The notes: a model not told the origin generated them from the letters alone. A stretch of 64,000 bases of DNA from Paracamarosporium sp. OC-R06-R3 (GCA_019828545.1 JACVRA010000095.1:3305-67304); one strand, 5' to 3'. Numbered from the stretch's first letter, positions 44,608-55,141 are shown. Translations and numbers: made by a program.

Positions 44608-45711
44608 ATGTTCGGCGCTCTGTTCAATTTCGGTCGTCGCCTTATGGGCGGCAACCATCCTATCGGTCAGGACAATGGCCGCGCCAACGGTAATGCACAA
44701 GGCGAAGGAGGGCAAGCCGCTGGAAACCCAGCTCCACAAGACATTGTCATGGCTATAGATCCAAGTGTCGGTCCCCGTGAGGGAAACCAGACCAGTATCG
44801 CACGACAAAAGCAATGGGACCTTATCATGCAAGGCCATCCATCGACGTTTCCTAAAGGTCACGGCGAGCTTGCATTTGGAGACCCCGAAGTCCAATTTGC
44901 GCGACACTGCGTGTGGTTCACGGCTCTCTTCAGCAACATCTCAAATATGAATGGCCGATGGACCGCCGATGGTTACAGTACGTACACGGTCACATATTGA
45001 GGAACATTTCAGGCAATTAACTCTATATACAGACCGAATGCTCGCGATCAACCAAGCACTCGCCATCACGTACCTCATCACACACCAACTCTCCAACGCC
45101 AATATCCTCCGATTCTGTAATCACACTCCGCACGGCACCCTAACGCATAGAGATGAGGGTCGGCGTCTCAAGAATAAAGTCAAGAAATGGCAGCACCAGA
45201 TCTTGACCAGGTATGCACCTACTGCTAGAATAAGCTGTCAAGTTTTGCTAATGAATGTCGTAGCTACATCCTCCCTGCCGCTACAAACCTCCGCCAACAA
45301 CATCTCAACGCAACTGGCGACGACATCATCCTTCTTACTGCACAACGCAGGAAAGAAGTCATCTTGGAAACTTGGAATGAAAGGGTGTGTAGTCTGATGT
45401 GGTCCCCAATCACAAGGTACATCGATTTTGCAGCGATCTTCGATCCGCCCGAGACACACAGGCAGTCACTAGCCAATATCCGGCTATTCCTCCGCAATAC
45501 ATATCTGTGTGCGATGGACGATGCCCTCACAATCCGCCTGGGTATGGGTCGAATTCACCGAGCAGCCGGAGAAGTGCGAACCAGCCAGCAGATCGACAGC
45601 CAAATAGCATTCCCGCTTTGGAAGCAGCAACACAAGCGTGGAGGACTTCCCGCCCCTCCTCCTATTGGAGACATTCCAGTGAGCGCGGGAGGTGAGGCCG
45701 CATCTGTCTAG
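44608..45711 (+). CDS. Intact member of a local unknown gene family
   Basis: Exons 44608-44977, 45033-45210 and 45264-45711, introns 55 nt (GTACGT..ATACAG) and 53 nt (GTATGC..CGTAG), in phase, 331 aa. N terminus MFGALFNFGRRLMGG, then a Gly/Asn-rich stretch (NGRANGNAQGEGGQAAGN). Core: RQKQWDLIMQGHPSTFPKG, FGDPEVQFARHCVWFTALF, then exon 2 RMLAINQALAITYLITHQ and HRDEGRRLKNKVKKWQHQI, and exon 3 AQRRKEVILETWNERVCSLM, YLCAMDDALTIRLGMGRIHR. The C terminus is Pro/Gly-rich. No signal peptide, membrane helix or known domain that I recognise. Two other loci in this window (18664-19249 and 48919-49290) are partial copies, so the family appears to be locally duplicated. Confidence 0.75.
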
Positions 45712-45734
45712 GATGGCGCCTTAGGAAATGGTAG

Positions 45735-45815
45735 GATCTGACCTTGACAAGGTATGCATTTGCTGCCGAGATAGGCCCAGCCGTCAAGTTTCGCCAATGG
45801 ATGGTGTAGCTATAG
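45735..45815 (+). repeat. Duplicated fragment of intron 2 of the 44608 gene
   Basis: CTTGACAAGGTATGCATTTG..CCGTCAAGTTTCGCCAATGG..GGTGTAGCTA parallels intron 2 and its borders at about 45203-45268 (CTTGACCAGGTATGCACC..CTGTCAAGTTTTGCTAATGA..CGTAGCTA). Both splice sites are preserved in the copy, which sits just after the stop codon. This suggests a collapsed tandem duplicate of the gene's 3' half. Confidence 0.55.
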
Positions 45816-46298
45816 AAAGTTGAAAGGAATAGCCTACTTGATGTACACGCCTCCAGGTACAGGTATCTAGTTAAGGTAGAACTAGGCAAATACTGGCAAG
45901 ACGTAGACGTTCTCTTTGCTAGCGACGAACTGGTACGCGTAGGCACTCTAATTAGCTCTTTGTTAGAATGTTAACTGATTTCTCTAGACCTGGCAAGAAG
46001 TCCCCGTCTTATCTCGGTCAGGTTTCAAGCGTCCTCTTGATAATGCAATTCCTAGTCCGCGTGCCGCTCAACGCGTACAATTGGAATCACTTATTTCACT
46101 TGACAGCAATCTTTCTCTACCGTTCATGGGCAGTTTTTAGGCATATCCTCGACACGCTTTAGGAATGAAGAAGAGTGGAAAATTCTTCCTATCTACGTAG
46201 ATAACGCTGTTCTAGATATCTGAACTTCTTTTAATTGATAGTGTCGTGTCATGTTGTGCGGATTGATGAGAGATTGGTAGGGTAACAAGTGGCTCGAA
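45816..46298. other. Spacer, probably decayed duplicate sequence
   Basis: No gene recognised. May contain further remains of a tandem copy of the 44608 gene. Confidence 0.35.
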
Positions 46299-46985
46299 TC
46301 ATGAAGGTTTTTCCGAGGTGGACTTTGCCAACGCGGCCTCAGAATACATACACTCACTATTCGTATTCTTGCACCGCCGACAAGGCAGTTTATGGTCGCA
46401 TTTCGCATGGTTGCCTAGTTTTGAACATGGTTCGCAACGAGGTAAGTATACCCTAACTTTCTTGGCAGGCTTGTCGGCCGAAGGTTGCTCTTGCTTGCGC
46501 TCTTCTCAAAGTTAGCTAAGGCGGATCTCCATTTGATTATAGTAGGTGCCAACTGATACAACGCATGGCCGATTTAAAGGAAGCAACTTACTGATAGGAT
46601 ACGCCTCTGCGTAAAGATATTTGGCTAACGCTGACGGGCCTGGCTCCTCGCCCTTCTTCCATACCTTCGGTCCAATACATGAAATGTCGCAGTCGCAAGG
46701 ATGCAAGCCTTGCTGGTGCCCTTTACGCTTCTGATCTTTTGCGGTGGACTCTGCCAGCAGGTGACGCCTATTGATGCAAGGTCTGGAGTTGCACAGGTGA
46801 CTGCCCTCCTGGCTCCCAGCTACAATAGAACATTAGTATATGTTTCTTGCTCACTGTTTGATTGGAAGGGAGATGATCAGGGATAATCAGCAATAATACG
46901 TACCAATGGATCGCTCGAAAGCAGCGTTATCTAGACCAAAATTTGCGTTCAAGCCAGCAATTAACTTGTACACTGACATACCCAT
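46299..46985 (-). CDS. I-PpoI-like (His-Me finger) zinc-loop protein with C-terminal Zn2Cys6-like cluster
   Basis: Minus-strand exons 46985-46904, 46819-46592 and 46504-46299; introns 84 nt (GTACGT..TTGTAG) and 87 nt (GTAAGT..TTTGAG), in phase, 171 aa. No single frame shows it. Exon 2 carries SHLCNSRPCINRRHLLAES: His, Cys, Cys, His at the same spacing (H-x-C-x4-C-x4-H) as H98, C100, C105 and H110 of homing endonuclease I-PpoI. Next is HQQGLHPCDCDISCIGP, which matches the second I-PpoI zinc site in spacing (x6, C-x-C-x3-C) with His and Cys exchanged. The position of catalytic Asn119 is Asp here. Exon 3 has a basic linker (KERKQEQPSADKPAKKV), then RCEPCSKLGNHAKCDHKLPC followed by RRCKNTNSEC, a GAL4-like six-Cys cluster. 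The start could lie further upstream in another exon. Likely nuclear DNA-binding; nuclease activity unproven. Confidence 0.65.
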
Positions 46986-47198
46986 ATGGATATGGTTACC
47001 TGACTTCAAATGTTTCCTCTGGAATTGCTTTCTGTAACTGTTGCGATCATCGACGAGAGAGCTTGATTTTTTGTTTCGACTATTCGTTCACAGCGCTGAG
47101 GCCACTCAGGCTGGGAAGTCAATAGAACCGAGCTCCTTCGTATTTGCTTTCGAATTATCGATTCAACGCTCTTCCTCGGACCTGGTCTTGATATGCGG

Positions 47199-48668
47199 CT
47201 AGCTCTCAAAGCTCCAGAAACTCATATAAGATTCCTGCCTCGCACCATGACCCCCTTCCTCTTCCTCTTCAATATAATCGGATTGCGGAGACGAATATAC
47301 CTTGTCAATATTAGAATTCCCACCGACTTCTGGCTCCTGTGTCCGGCCTTGCGGACTCGGCCTATCATACCGACGCGGTTGGTCTCCGTAGCTAAGTGTT
47401 GTGCCTCCTGATGGTCTCGTGGGGCCAAAGGGACGCTGGCGGCTGATAAATGAGGGTACATTAGCTGGAGTTGTGCTCGAAGTAGACGCATGTTGCTGGT
47501 AGGAGGACTGTGGTGTGGTATCTGAGCGTCTTTGTTCCACTGTGGTTGATCGACCTTCGAGTTGCTGCAGTGCGAGAGCCCGGTTCATGGCTACTTCGTC
47601 TTGGACTTCGGTCGTCGCATGAAGCGTTGAACGCGAGCTTGTCTCCCACGTATGTTGAGGAGGCGGCCGTGCTGGTGACAGTGGAGGCGGAGGCGGCCGT
47701 CGCGGTGATAGTGGTGTTATTGGCAGTGATTGCGGTAACGGCGGCCGTGGATGCTGATTTGAATCGTGTGTATTAGAGTGCGATCTTGTTTGTTGTGGAA
47801 CAAAATGTGGTGAGAGCGGAGACGGCACGGATGGCGCTCCTGGACGAGGCAGCGGCGAGCCATACGCACTTGACTGCCCCCTTGCCTGAGTGCGTTGCGC
47901 TCGCGCGTTCGCTGGGACTGTCGGACGTTCCCATTTCGTCGATGTTGGAGACTTCATCTCACCTTCTTGCTCTTCCGGTGTTTCTTGCTCCAACTCTTCC
48001 TCTTCATCATCGAAAATTTCATGTCCCAACCCTTCTGCCAAAGCCGGATGCACTGCAGTTTGCAGCACATACGCCACCTTCTTGTCACCCGTCCAAGCCG
48101 GACCTTCCACCTTCTTCCTCCCCACACGGTCCTCAAGGGGCACAGCAGCATGCGGCGCTGCGTCTCTCTCATTATGCAACTTCTCCAAACGTGTATACTC
48201 ATCATAACCAGGATCACCTTCTCTTTGCTCCGGCCATACTATTGGTATCTCACCTCTCCCAGAGAACCGTTCCCTCTTCAGAACATGAAGAAACCCGTCC
48301 TTTATACGGTCTTCTCCGCCTTGAACTCTACTATGTCTCTCAGTGGGGAGAGTCTGGGAGGACTTTTGCGGGGAAACAGCGCAGGCAGGGCAGCGCTTCC
48401 GTGTTTGTTGGTATGGCCGCACTGTTATCCCTTCTCTGACGTGAGGCTGCGGCACGATAGTGTGTATTATGCGCGGGGGACTCATGTGTGGCGCTTTGTC
48501 AATTTGGATATACTCGTCCGGGTGGCCGCAAAGGTAGACGCGGTGGACGGTGTACGGGTACTTTGGACCTTGTGTAGCTAGTGGAGCGGTACGGTATGAC
48601 TTAGGTGGTGGCATATCAAAGAGTAGATAATTTGTTACCCGTGCAGGAATACTCTTTTGGTAAGCCAT
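47199..48668 (-). CDS. Hypothetical disordered Pro-rich protein
   Basis: Single exon, 489 aa, ATG at 48668. Residues 1-110 are the most ordered part: KYPYTVHRVYLCGHPDEYIQ, IIHTIVPQPHVREGITVRPY and a CPAC pair (KRCPACAVSPQ). Middle: VWPEQREGDPGYDEYTRLEK, KKVEGPAWTGDKKVAYVLQT and an acidic run (IFDDEEEELEQE). The C-terminal 250 residues are Pro/Ser/Gln-rich (SPRRPPPPPLSPARPPPQ) and end EEEEEGG..SFWSFES. No catalytic motif. The N-terminal Cys/His pattern occurs in small fungal-specific proteins of unknown role. Confidence 0.7.
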   Translation of the reverse strand: MAYQKSIPARVTNYLLFDMPPPKSYRTAPLATQGPKYPYTVHRVYLCGHPDEYIQIDKAPHMSPPRIIHTIVPQPHVREGITVRPYQQTRKRCPACAVSPQKSSQTLPTERHSRVQGGEDRIKDGFLHVLKRERFSGRGEIPIVWPEQREGDPGYDEYTRLEKLHNERDAAPHAAVPLEDRVGRKKVEGPAWTGDKKVAYVLQTAVHPALAEGLGHEIFDDEEEELEQETPEEQEGEMKSPTSTKWERPTVPANARAQRTQARGQSSAYGSPLPRPGAPSVPSPLSPHFVPQQTRSHSNTHDSNQHPRPPLPQSLPITPLSPRRPPPPPLSPARPPPQHTWETSSRSTLHATTEVQDEVAMNRALALQQLEGRSTTVEQRRSDTTPQSSYQQHASTSSTTPANVPSFISRQRPFGPTRPSGGTTLSYGDQPRRYDRPSPQGRTQEPEVGGNSNIDKVYSSPQSDYIEEEEEGGHGARQESYMSFWSFES

Positions 48669-48918
48669 ACTCCTGGAGGTGCTTCCTCTTCGTCAAGGTG
48701 GCTGACGTCTACGCGTGAAAGAGTCCATGTCCCCGCTGTGAATTCGGAACTTCAAAGACTATTTTTAATTGACTTTGTGTGAACAATAGTATTGTGTATT
48801 GTAACGACACAGACTCGTTTTCACCGTCCAGAAGAAGTCCGTCTTCGCATCTTCGTCTTCGTTTATCTCTTTTACCTTAGACTTACGCTTTTCCGTACTC
48901 ATGACCGAGTTTTCGAGG

Positions 48919-49290
48919 TCATATGTTATGTCCCCCCTCCCTCTCTCTTGTTCCGATGCAAGAGTATCGAGATGTCGTTCTCACTCGACGTATACGGTAT
49001 TCATAACCGAACCCCGGGATCAAAACTCCTGCGAGGGTCTCTTGATTTTTATGAGTTTGGTGGAGTCCTCGGGTTTCAAGTGGTATTGATCTGCTCGCTT
49101 GACTTGTCTCATTGACGGCCCTGTTGTAGACACTTTGGCCTAGTCTTACCGTTATGGCACCATCCATGGCAGAGACGAACTTGTTGTATTCGGAGGGCGG
49201 AAGATCGCCTCGAAGTCGATATACTTGGTCAGGAACGCCCACATCCATGACCGCGGCGGAACAGGCCCTGGACGTCTTTAAATCATTCAT
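48919..49290 (-). pseudogene. 3'-end fragment related to the 44608 gene family
   Basis: Minus-strand frame from ATG 49290: SEYNKFVSAMDGAITVRLGQ, then SVYNRAVNETSQASRSIPLE and TRGLHQTHKNQE, alignable with exon 3 of the 44608 gene (NTYLCAMDDALTIRLGMGRI, HRAAGEVRTSQQIDSQI, and PLWKQQHKRGG). Upstream VPDQVYRLRGDL aligns loosely with PPETHRQSLANI. The first two exons are missing. It may be a truncated relic or the last exon of a gene whose 5' part I cannot read. Confidence 0.45.
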
Positions 49291-50399
49291 AGAACCTCCC
49301 TAAGCTGATTCCGGGACTATTGAGTACTAGTAGGGCCACCTGAAGTAGCACGAAGAAAAGCTGGTATAACAGGATCGACGCGCATGTATCACTTAACAAG
49401 AGCATATAGATTGTTCAGTCGTCTGGAGATTACAGCGAATAGCTGGCGCTGTCACAAAACATATCAAGATCCGATGGATCTATTTACCTGAAGTGTAACA
49501 ATCAAACACTGTCGCATGGAAAGAAGAGAGGTTTGGCCGTCATGGAGAATCGACAACCCTTAACTGCATACAGCCATCAGGCTGAATGTCCGATTCACAA
49601 GGATAAACGATATGCATAACAGGGACACAAAATACTGAAGAATGAGACTGCGAACACAACTCTGCTCAGGCCTCTACCTGCGCAGTGTCGATACAGCGTA
49701 TCCACATTTCATTCCGCAGCTGGATGGGCTTAGCGTGTTCGCGACATCCGTGCCAAGTCACCTGACGGCTAGCGCCAGCCTAGCGCCTTGGCACCAAAAA
49801 CCTATATCAGCCCGACCTCACCCACACCCTCTTCTCTTCCGTATCCCAGTGCTCGGTAAGTCAACGCCCCCATACGCTCAACACCGGGCGCACGCATCCC
49901 ATGCAACAAATGCTAACGTAAGCAGGGCTTTACGCTTACCAGTGAAGATTCGTCTGAGGTAGCGTTTTTGCTAGTTGAAAACTACAACTATGACCGCTCT
50001 TGTTGGTCTTCGGATCGGCAAGGAATTTTTGGCAATTACGTTTTCTTTTCATTGTTTGCTGCGGCGGTGCTGCACAGGCGAGGAAGAGCAAGGCGACGGC
50101 GACGATGAGGCCAAGTTCGGCTGGTGGGAGGGCTTGCTGCTCGCGGTGTGGGTAAGTTCTACACGCGTCGTGTCGCGTTCGACTTTTACTGGCTGGGGTC
50201 ACACCCATAGGTGTGTGAACATCGCGCGATGGTTTTATCCAGTCTCGGACGTGTATTGCCATACTGGTGTTCACAACATCGTCAACTGATCGCTTTGAAG
50301 CGCGCTACTCGAGAGCCTCTCATACTGAACTTGCTCCCACAAGCCCTCCGCTGCCATCGACCTCGCCCGTAGCCTTTGGCCGTAGCCTTTACCTGTAGC
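49291..50399. other. Intergenic, nothing certain
   Basis: A minus-strand frame (50274-49936) contains one hydrophobic helix (AELGLIVAVALLFLACAA) and a plus-strand frame overlaps it. Neither gives a complete gene model. Confidence 0.35.
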
Positions 50400-50830
50400 C
50401 CTCGCCCGGACGTCTACCCTCGCGCGAAACCCCGCGCGACGCCCTTGTCTGGATAGTCGTCCGCATCTCCGACCGAACATATACCCTCGCCCGAAACTTC
50501 GCGCGAACGTATATCTAACTTTGCTTGTAGCTTCGCCTGAACAAATCCTCGCTCGAGCACTTCCTCGCCCGAACATATCTTCGCCCGAATAAACCCTCGC
50601 CCAAAGCTTAGCGCGAACATATATAACCTCGCCCGAACATATATCTTCGCACGAACGAACCCTCGCGTGAACGATTCCTCGCCCGAACGTACATCGCGCG
50701 GACGCACACCTTCGCCCGAACGTATACCCTCGCCCGAACGTATACCCTCGCCCGAACGTACACTTTCGCGCAAACATACACCCCTCGTTTATAACCCTCG
50801 CCCGAACGTGTACTTTCGTCCGAACCCTCC
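50400..50830. repeat. Degenerate 18-bp minisatellite (TCGCCCGAACGTATACCC)
   Basis: About twenty imperfect units, cleanest at about 50714-50760. Because 18 is a multiple of three, several frames stay open: RSGEGI-type repeats on the minus strand and SPERIP-type repeats on the plus strand. No flanking evidence shows which strand, if any, is translated. Confidence 0.75.
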
Positions 50831-51566
50831 CCCACACCACCTCGTATCCTCCCTCCGCAAAATGTCCACCTCAAACGCGCCCAAATTAGTCCCCCACCTC
50901 CCAGCCTGAACCCCGCGCATTCAGACGCAAGAACACTCAAGCGTGCTGCTGAAACGCATGTGCACGCTATGAACAAGATGGTGACTTGTGCCGCTGGCAG
51001 CTGGGCTAGGCTGTGCGGATGGTCTGCCTGCGCATCATCACGAACATGCGATACACGGTGTTTGGGAATCGCGCTTCTGTTCGCGCTAGATGTTGTGGTT
51101 GAGTAGAAGGGTGTGGCTGCTAAGAGAGGATGAGAGGCAGGATTTATCTGCGTATGCATAAGTTTGCGTTGTCCGTGGCGCTGTGGTGGTGGTTACAATG
51201 ATTTGTTCGGTGGGTTGATTGACGTGCCTGGCGAATGGACACGCCTCAAGGGCGGTATGATGAGTTTCTTGATGTTTTCTTCGAGACGAAATGAAGGTAC
51301 TGTTATCTGTTCCTGACGGGTTGGGCTTGTTTTCTGGATAGACAGACAGCGGCGTACGGACTACATGGGTTCTGCGTTGAGGATGGATGGCTGGCTCAAG
51401 CGAAGCAGAGAAGCAGGAAAGATTTCTTCACTGAATTGCATGGCGAGGCCGTGTGCTTGAGAGAGAGGATAGAGCGAGCAACGCACGCGAAGAGTCGAGG
51501 CACATGTGCTCGCACCACCATTCATACGTATCCGAAGCCGCAGTACATAAGTCTGTGTATGGGTAT
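50831..51566. other. Intergenic, nothing recognised
   Basis: 3' flank of the aminotransferase gene. No supported gene. Confidence 0.45.
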
Positions 51567-53022
51567 CTATTGGATATACTTCTTCAGCCCTCTCAGCCGC
51601 TCCTGCGCCGTCTCCAGAATATTGTCATCCTTGCAGACCGCAAACCGCAGCCAGTCCTCCACAATATGTGCGTTCCCCGGGGTGAAGAATTCCGTCGGGG
51701 GGATAGCCGCAACACCAACTTCCTTGATGAGGAACCAGCTGAGCTTGAAATCCCGCGGTCGCTCGGCGACGTGCGGGGGGAACTCGTAGTCGTCTGGGAG
51801 CTTCACCTTGGACATGTTGACCAGCACAAAGTAGCCGCCTTCCGGGTCGGAATACGGCAGCCCGAGCTCGTCCCAGATGGTGTTGAACTTGTCCATTTTG
51901 CCCTTCATTTCGCGCTTTGACTCTTCCCAGAAGTTGTGCGCGTCTGCTTGCTCGAAGCCGATGGCGGTGGCTTCTTGGAGCGGCGATACGGATGAGTAGC
52001 ATATGCGTGTGTGCGCGGCGGATACGTATTTGATGAGGTGCTCTGGTCCGATTAGCCAGCCTACGCGCCAGCCCGTGGCATAGAAGTTCTTTCCGCCTGA
52101 GCCCACTGTGAGCGTGAGCCTCGCCACCTCGGGCGAGAGTGTTGCGACGCGTGTAAATGGGACGTAGTACAGGCGGTCGTAGACTTCGTCAGAGAGGATG
52201 ATGATGTTATGCTTGACGCAGATGTCTGCGACGGCCTGCAGTTCGTCCTTGGAGAAGACTTTGCCAATGGGGTTGTGTGGGCTGTTGAGCACGATCATGC
52301 GCGTCTTGGGAGTAATGGCTTTCTCGAACTCGGCGATATCGAGGGTCCATTCTGCCGCGGATGTTGACTTAGTTGCACCGTCCTTGGGTGGGTGCATAGG
52401 CACGTAGACGACCTTTCCACCCGGCATCTCGATGTTGGATATGTACTGGTCGAAGAAAGGCTCGAAGACGATGACTTCGTCGCCTTGTTCTAGGAATCCC
52501 ATAAAAGCGCTCAGCATGCCCTCGTTTGCGCCCGTCGTGATGGTGACTTCCTTCTCAGGGTCCAATGTGCGTCCAAAGAACGGCGAGTAGGCGTCTGCGA
52601 TGGCCTTCTTTAACCGCGGACGACCCTTGGTAGGCGAGTACTGGTTGCAATCTACCTTATCGAGAGCGGATTTCGCGGCATCGAGGACGAATTTGGGCGG
52701 GTTGTAGCCGAAGAAACCTTGGCCCATGTTGACAATGGGCTGCACTGGGGATGCGGCAGCCGCTTCGTTGACGATTGACCTGGAGTACACTCAGCTACCG
52801 TCCCAAATCGCTAGACGAGGGCCTATAAGCTCACCAGACATCCTGCTTCTGGCCCGCAACACGTGCGGCGGGCTTGAAAGGGTCTTCACGCCGTGTGGTA
52901 GCTGACATTGCGCGCAGCGGGGTGAAGGTAGTGTGGTTAATTAACGCTGTTCGCGCGGATACCGATGTGGATCTGGAAGCAGTAAAGATTCGTCTTGAAG
53001 CTAAAGAGGCAGCTGCTCGCAT
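51567..53022 (-). CDS. BNA3: Class I/II aminotransferase, kynurenine aminotransferase-like
   Basis: Minus-strand exons 53022-52835 and 52779-51567, intron 55 nt (GTGAGC..CTCCAG), in phase, 466 aa. The N terminus (MRAAASLASRRIFTASRSTS) is Arg/Ser-rich without acids, typical of a mitochondrial presequence; an internal Met (MSATTRREDPF) could give a cytosolic form. PLP fold type I motifs: NQYSPTKGRPRLKKAIA, TTGANEGMLSAFMGFL, LNSPHNPIGKV, SDEVYDRLYY, SGGKNFYATGWRVGW with the Schiff-base Lys near 293, and the C-terminal WLRFAVCKDD Arg for the alpha-carboxylate. It matches yeast Bna3 and mammalian CCBL/KAT enzymes, which convert kynurenine to kynurenic acid or act as glutamine/arylformyl transaminases. 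Divergent from the Mgs1 gene. Confidence 0.88.
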
Positions 53023-53539
53023 GGCCAGAAGAAAGTCGGATGAAAGGGTGGGAGTGCAGAGTGAATCCTTTCCAGCCGGGAGTTGTATTGCGTGCTTCTC
53101 AAATCGCGCCGGCCAATGCCGTCATCAGCCGTTAACGACCTCCGAAGTTCGCTCCGCAAACGCCCAACTTGCTGGACGTTTGGTTCTGTAACAGCCACGC
53201 TGCGATGATCACGGAAAATGCTTGTCCAGACGATTCATGCATCTCGAATTGCGTCCTACGCTTGCTTGAAGAATATTGCGCCTTGACGGCTTCAAACGGC
53301 CCTGAGCAATATCGGAGGGAAAAGCAGCCTATGCATCTTCACCCACCATCAAACTTGACTGTACCAACAACAGCTTACAACAGACCAGTCACCAGTCTTT
53401 TGCAATGCTATACATTATTAATACGCTGCAGCTGTACGCGTCTTATCAAGGCTAGCCTGGTCAGCGCGTCGAGCTCCCCACGCTCTGGGGCCGCTTAATT
53501 TACGCGACGCGGCGTGAACGCTTCCACTCATCTTCGACC
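53023..53539. promoter_or_regulatory. Divergent promoter of aminotransferase and Mgs1 genes
   Basis: 517 bp between two start codons on opposite strands. No clear TATA box or other motif that I can name; co-regulation is only inferred from position. Confidence 0.4.
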
Positions 53540-55141
53540 ATGGTCGCATGCCCGCTGTGCAATAAGCAAGTCAACCAGGCCCTCATCAACGAACACATTG
53601 ACAGCGGGTGTGCTGAGCATCTCGCCGAGCAGAATGACACGCCCAGCACACACAAGACGCACAGCTTCTTCACCCCGGCGGCACGCAAACCCGTGAGCTC
53701 TGCAAAGAACGGGAACCCGACGTCCTCACCAATAGCTCCACCCGCTCTCGCACAGCGCCCTAAGACGCCCCCACCGGCCACGAAGCGACCGTTGGACGAT
53801 TTTGCCGAGACCCAAACAAATGGAGACCCGCCATCGCCCACGACGGTGAGGCGGAAGAAGCTCAAGGCCGTCAAGGATGCACAACCATTGGCAGAGCGCA
53901 TGCGGCCCATGAAGCTCGACGATGTCTTTGGGCAGGAGCTAATAGGTCCAACTGGCATACTGAGAGGCATGCTGGAAAGCAACAAGATCCCGTCCATGGT
54001 GCTCTGGGGCAAGTCCGGCACAGGCAAGACGACCATCGCCCGCATCATCGCCAACGCATCCGGCTCAAGATTTGTCGAGATCAATAGCACAAGCACGAAG
54101 CTAGAGGAAGTGCGAAAGATCTTCTTCGAAGCGCTCAAAGACCTGCAACTTACGGGACGCAGAACAATCGTCTTCTGCGACGAGATACATCGTTTCTCCA
54201 AGACGCAGCAGGACGCTTTCTTGGGCCCGGTCGAGAGTGGAACCATCACGTTGATCGCCGCTACGACTGAGAACCCGTCCTTCAAGGTCATCAGTGCGCT
54301 GTTGTCGCGCTGTCGGACTTTTACATTGGACGAGCTGAGTAACGATGATCTGCTCAAGATCTTGGAGCGCGCCATGGCTACTGAGGAATACACGTCACCT
54401 TTGCTCGACACAGAAATGCTGCGATACTTTGCGTCCTTCTCGGACGGTGACGCGCGAACTGCTCTGAATCTGCTCGAGCTTGCCATGAGCCTTTCGAAGA
54501 ACCCTGGCATTACGAAGGAAGAGATCAAGAAGCGATTGACCAAGACGTTGGTATACGATCGAGCTGGCGACCAGCACTACGAGAACATCTCTGCATTGCA
54601 CAAATCGATACGCGGATCCGACCCGAATGCAGCGCTATACTATCTTACGCGGATGCTCAAGTCAGGAGAGGACCCTCGATACATTGCGCGACGCCTCGTT
54701 GTCGTCGCATCTGAAGACGTCGGCCTGGCAGACAACAGTATGCTCTCGCTCGCAACAGCCACATATAGTGCCTGCGAGAAGATTGGTATGCCAGAGTGCA
54801 GCATCAATTTGAGCCATTGCGTCGTCGCCCTGTCGCTCTCACCAAAATCCATTCGTGCATATCGCGCCCTTCGTTCCGCCGAAGCCGCACTGCAGGAACC
54901 AGGCATCGCCAGTCTACCTATACCCTATCATTTGAGGAATGCGCCAACACGGTTGATGAAGGAGATGGGCTATTCTGAGGGCTACAAATACAACCCGGAC
55001 TATCTGGATGGCAAGGTAAAGCAGGAATATCTGCCAGAGGGCTTGAGGGGACGAACATTTCTAGAAGACATAGATTTGGGTAGTAAGATTGACGAGGATT
55101 TGATGGACGATGATATGCTTCGGCCTGAGCTTGAAGATTAG
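53540..55141 (+). CDS. MGS1: Mgs1/WRNIP1 AAA+ ATPase
   Basis: Single exon, 533 aa, ATG in good context (GACCATGG). UBZ4-type ubiquitin-binding finger at 4-24 (CPLCNKQ..HIDSGC; C-x2-C-x11-H-x4-C). Pro-rich linker to about 115, then PLAERMRPMKLDDVFGQEL. AAA+ core: Walker A GKSGTGKTT (157-165), Walker B VFCDEIHRF (211-219), sensor 1 AATTENPSF, arginine-finger region LLSRCRTFTL, and sensor 2 DGDARTALNLLE. The C-terminal domain (ASEDVGLADNSML, MPECSINLSHCVVALSLSPKS) is characteristic of RarA/Mgs1/WRNIP1. Role: ubiquitin-PCNA-linked maintenance at stalled replication forks in the nucleus. Length is close to the family norm. Confidence 0.95.
   Translation: MVACPLCNKQVNQALINEHIDSGCAEHLAEQNDTPSTHKTHSFFTPAARKPVSSAKNGNPTSSPIAPPALAQRPKTPPPATKRPLDDFAETQTNGDPPSPTTVRRKKLKAVKDAQPLAERMRPMKLDDVFGQELIGPTGILRGMLESNKIPSMVLWGKSGTGKTTIARIIANASGSRFVEINSTSTKLEEVRKIFFEALKDLQLTGRRTIVFCDEIHRFSKTQQDAFLGPVESGTITLIAATTENPSFKVISALLSRCRTFTLDELSNDDLLKILERAMATEEYTSPLLDTEMLRYFASFSDGDARTALNLLELAMSLSKNPGITKEEIKKRLTKTLVYDRAGDQHYENISALHKSIRGSDPNAALYYLTRMLKSGEDPRYIARRLVVVASEDVGLADNSMLSLATATYSACEKIGMPECSINLSHCVVALSLSPKSIRAYRALRSAEAALQEPGIASLPIPYHLRNAPTRLMKEMGYSEGYKYNPDYLDGKVKQEYLPEGLRGRTFLEDIDLGSKIDEDLMDDDMLRPELED

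Noticed and set aside
46500..46720. Reading the minus-strand 64-codon ORF as a complete small protein
   Set aside because: It is an internal exon plus intron of the spliced zinc-loop gene at 46299-46985.
47786..48581. Long plus-strand frames (up to 228 codons) opposite the disordered-protein gene
   Set aside because: Shadows of the minus-strand gene at 47199-48668, whose composition and start are better.
53500..54543. 347-codon minus-strand frame within the Mgs1 locus
   Set aside because: Antisense shadow of the clearly identified AAA+ ATPase.
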